Shown here: positions 5,155-5,424 of the stretch, one piece after another
Layout of the letters: the number at the start of each line of letters is the position of its first letter
Numbering within the stretch: position 1 is the first letter of the stretch
Origin: Methylotenera_A sp036675645
GTDB lineage: Bacteria; Pseudomonadota; Gammaproteobacteria; Burkholderiales; Methylophilaceae
DNA length: 5,424 nt
Assembly (NCBI GenBank): GCA_036675645.1
Contig: JAKFEP010000118.1
Span: 1 to 5,424, forward strand
Direction: 5' to 3'
Program-made: the position numbers and the translations under genes
The notes under the pieces: generated by a model
What the model saw: the letters and a program-made list of their open reading frames with translations, nothing else
Told to the model about the DNA's origin: nothing
Databases searched by the model: none

Positions 5155-5424
5155 ATGCGTGGTTTTTATAAAAACAGTTTTCGTAAAAAATCGATTTATT
5201 TGGCAGTTGCGTTGGCAGTACAAACAAGTGTGGTGCTAGCAGAAGAGCAAACAAATACAGAAAGCGTAGAAAACGTCGAAGAATTGCAAGAAGTAAAAGT
5301 TCAGGCGGAAGCGCCTAATGAGATTCGGTATAAACCTAAGCGTGCTACAACTGCTACCAAGACCGAAGCCGATATTATGGATATTCCGCAAGTTGTGAAT
5401 GTGGTGCCAGCACAAGTGCTAATT
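5155..5424 (+). CDS. TonB-dependent outer-membrane receptor, N-terminal part (cut by window end)
   Basis: The first 90 codons of a second receptor are visible and the frame is open at the window end. A basic N-terminus (MRGFYKNSFRKKS) leads into a hydrophobic stretch (IYLAVALAVQTSVVLA) with a signal-peptidase site after A29 (VLA/EE). A short acidic linker follows, then a TonB-box candidate LQEVKVQA (44-51). The start of the plug domain is shown by MDIPQVVNVVPAQVL, which matches the TPQSISVIT-type plug opening of siderophore receptors. No STN domain fits between the signal peptide and the plug. The start has a good Shine-Dalgarno, AGGGGAG (5141-5147), 7 nt before the ATG. Transcription should be Fur-repressed from the promoter at 5041-5069. 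The ligand cannot be told from this fragment, but the Fur box points to an iron chelate. Confidence 0.88.
   Translation, partial: MRGFYKNSFRKKSIYLAVALAVQTSVVLAEEQTNTESVENVEELQEVKVQAEAPNEIRYKPKRATTATKTEADIMDIPQVVNVVPAQVLI

Overview
The window reads as a Gram-negative iron-uptake island, all on the plus strand. ExbB/ExbD energising proteins and TonB-dependent outer-membrane receptors place it in a bacterium with an outer membrane. The protein flavour, moderate to AT-leaning base composition and gene layout suggest a proteobacterium, perhaps a betaproteobacterium such as a Methylophilaceae member. That taxonomic guess is an impression from memory and was not tested.

Layout: (1) 1-1115 holds the 3' part of exbB, its start lying upstream of the window, overlapping exbD by 4 nt. 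(2) 1116-1249 is a gap with an imperfect terminator-like hairpin, a direct repeat and a strong two-part inverted repeat that takes in the Shine-Dalgarno of the next small ORF. (3) 1250-1402 is a 50-residue ORF with a signal-peptide or membrane-anchor profile; its end overlaps the start of a PepSY-type inner-membrane protein (1392-2528), which lacks its own ribosome binding site. (4) 2532-2726 encodes a 64-residue protein with two membrane segments, 3 nt after the PepSY gene. (5) 2804-4975 encodes a complete FhuE/FpvA-type TonB-dependent siderophore receptor. (6) 4976-5154 carries an imperfect hairpin and a sigma70-like promoter overlapped by a perfect-armed Fur box. (7) 5155 to the window end is the first 90 codons of a second TonB-dependent receptor.

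Working model (inference): the receptors bind ferric chelates, ExbB/ExbD with an off-window TonB drive import, and the PepSY protein may reduce the ferric chelate at the inner membrane, as described for FoxB and FpvG in Pseudomonas. No siderophore ABC transporter is visible in the window, which fits periplasmic reduction but does not prove it.

The most unusual signal is in the 5' leaders. Both receptor genes have nearly the same block (GAGTNTNACTCC, then TNTAGCCA) shortly before the start codon. Its ACTCC can pair either with the GAGT just upstream or with the GGAGT of the Shine-Dalgarno. The small ORF at 1250 shares the CCTNTAGCCA part and has an even stronger hairpin over its ribosome binding site. 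This could be an undescribed family of translational control elements for metal-uptake genes, or a DNA operator within the leaders.
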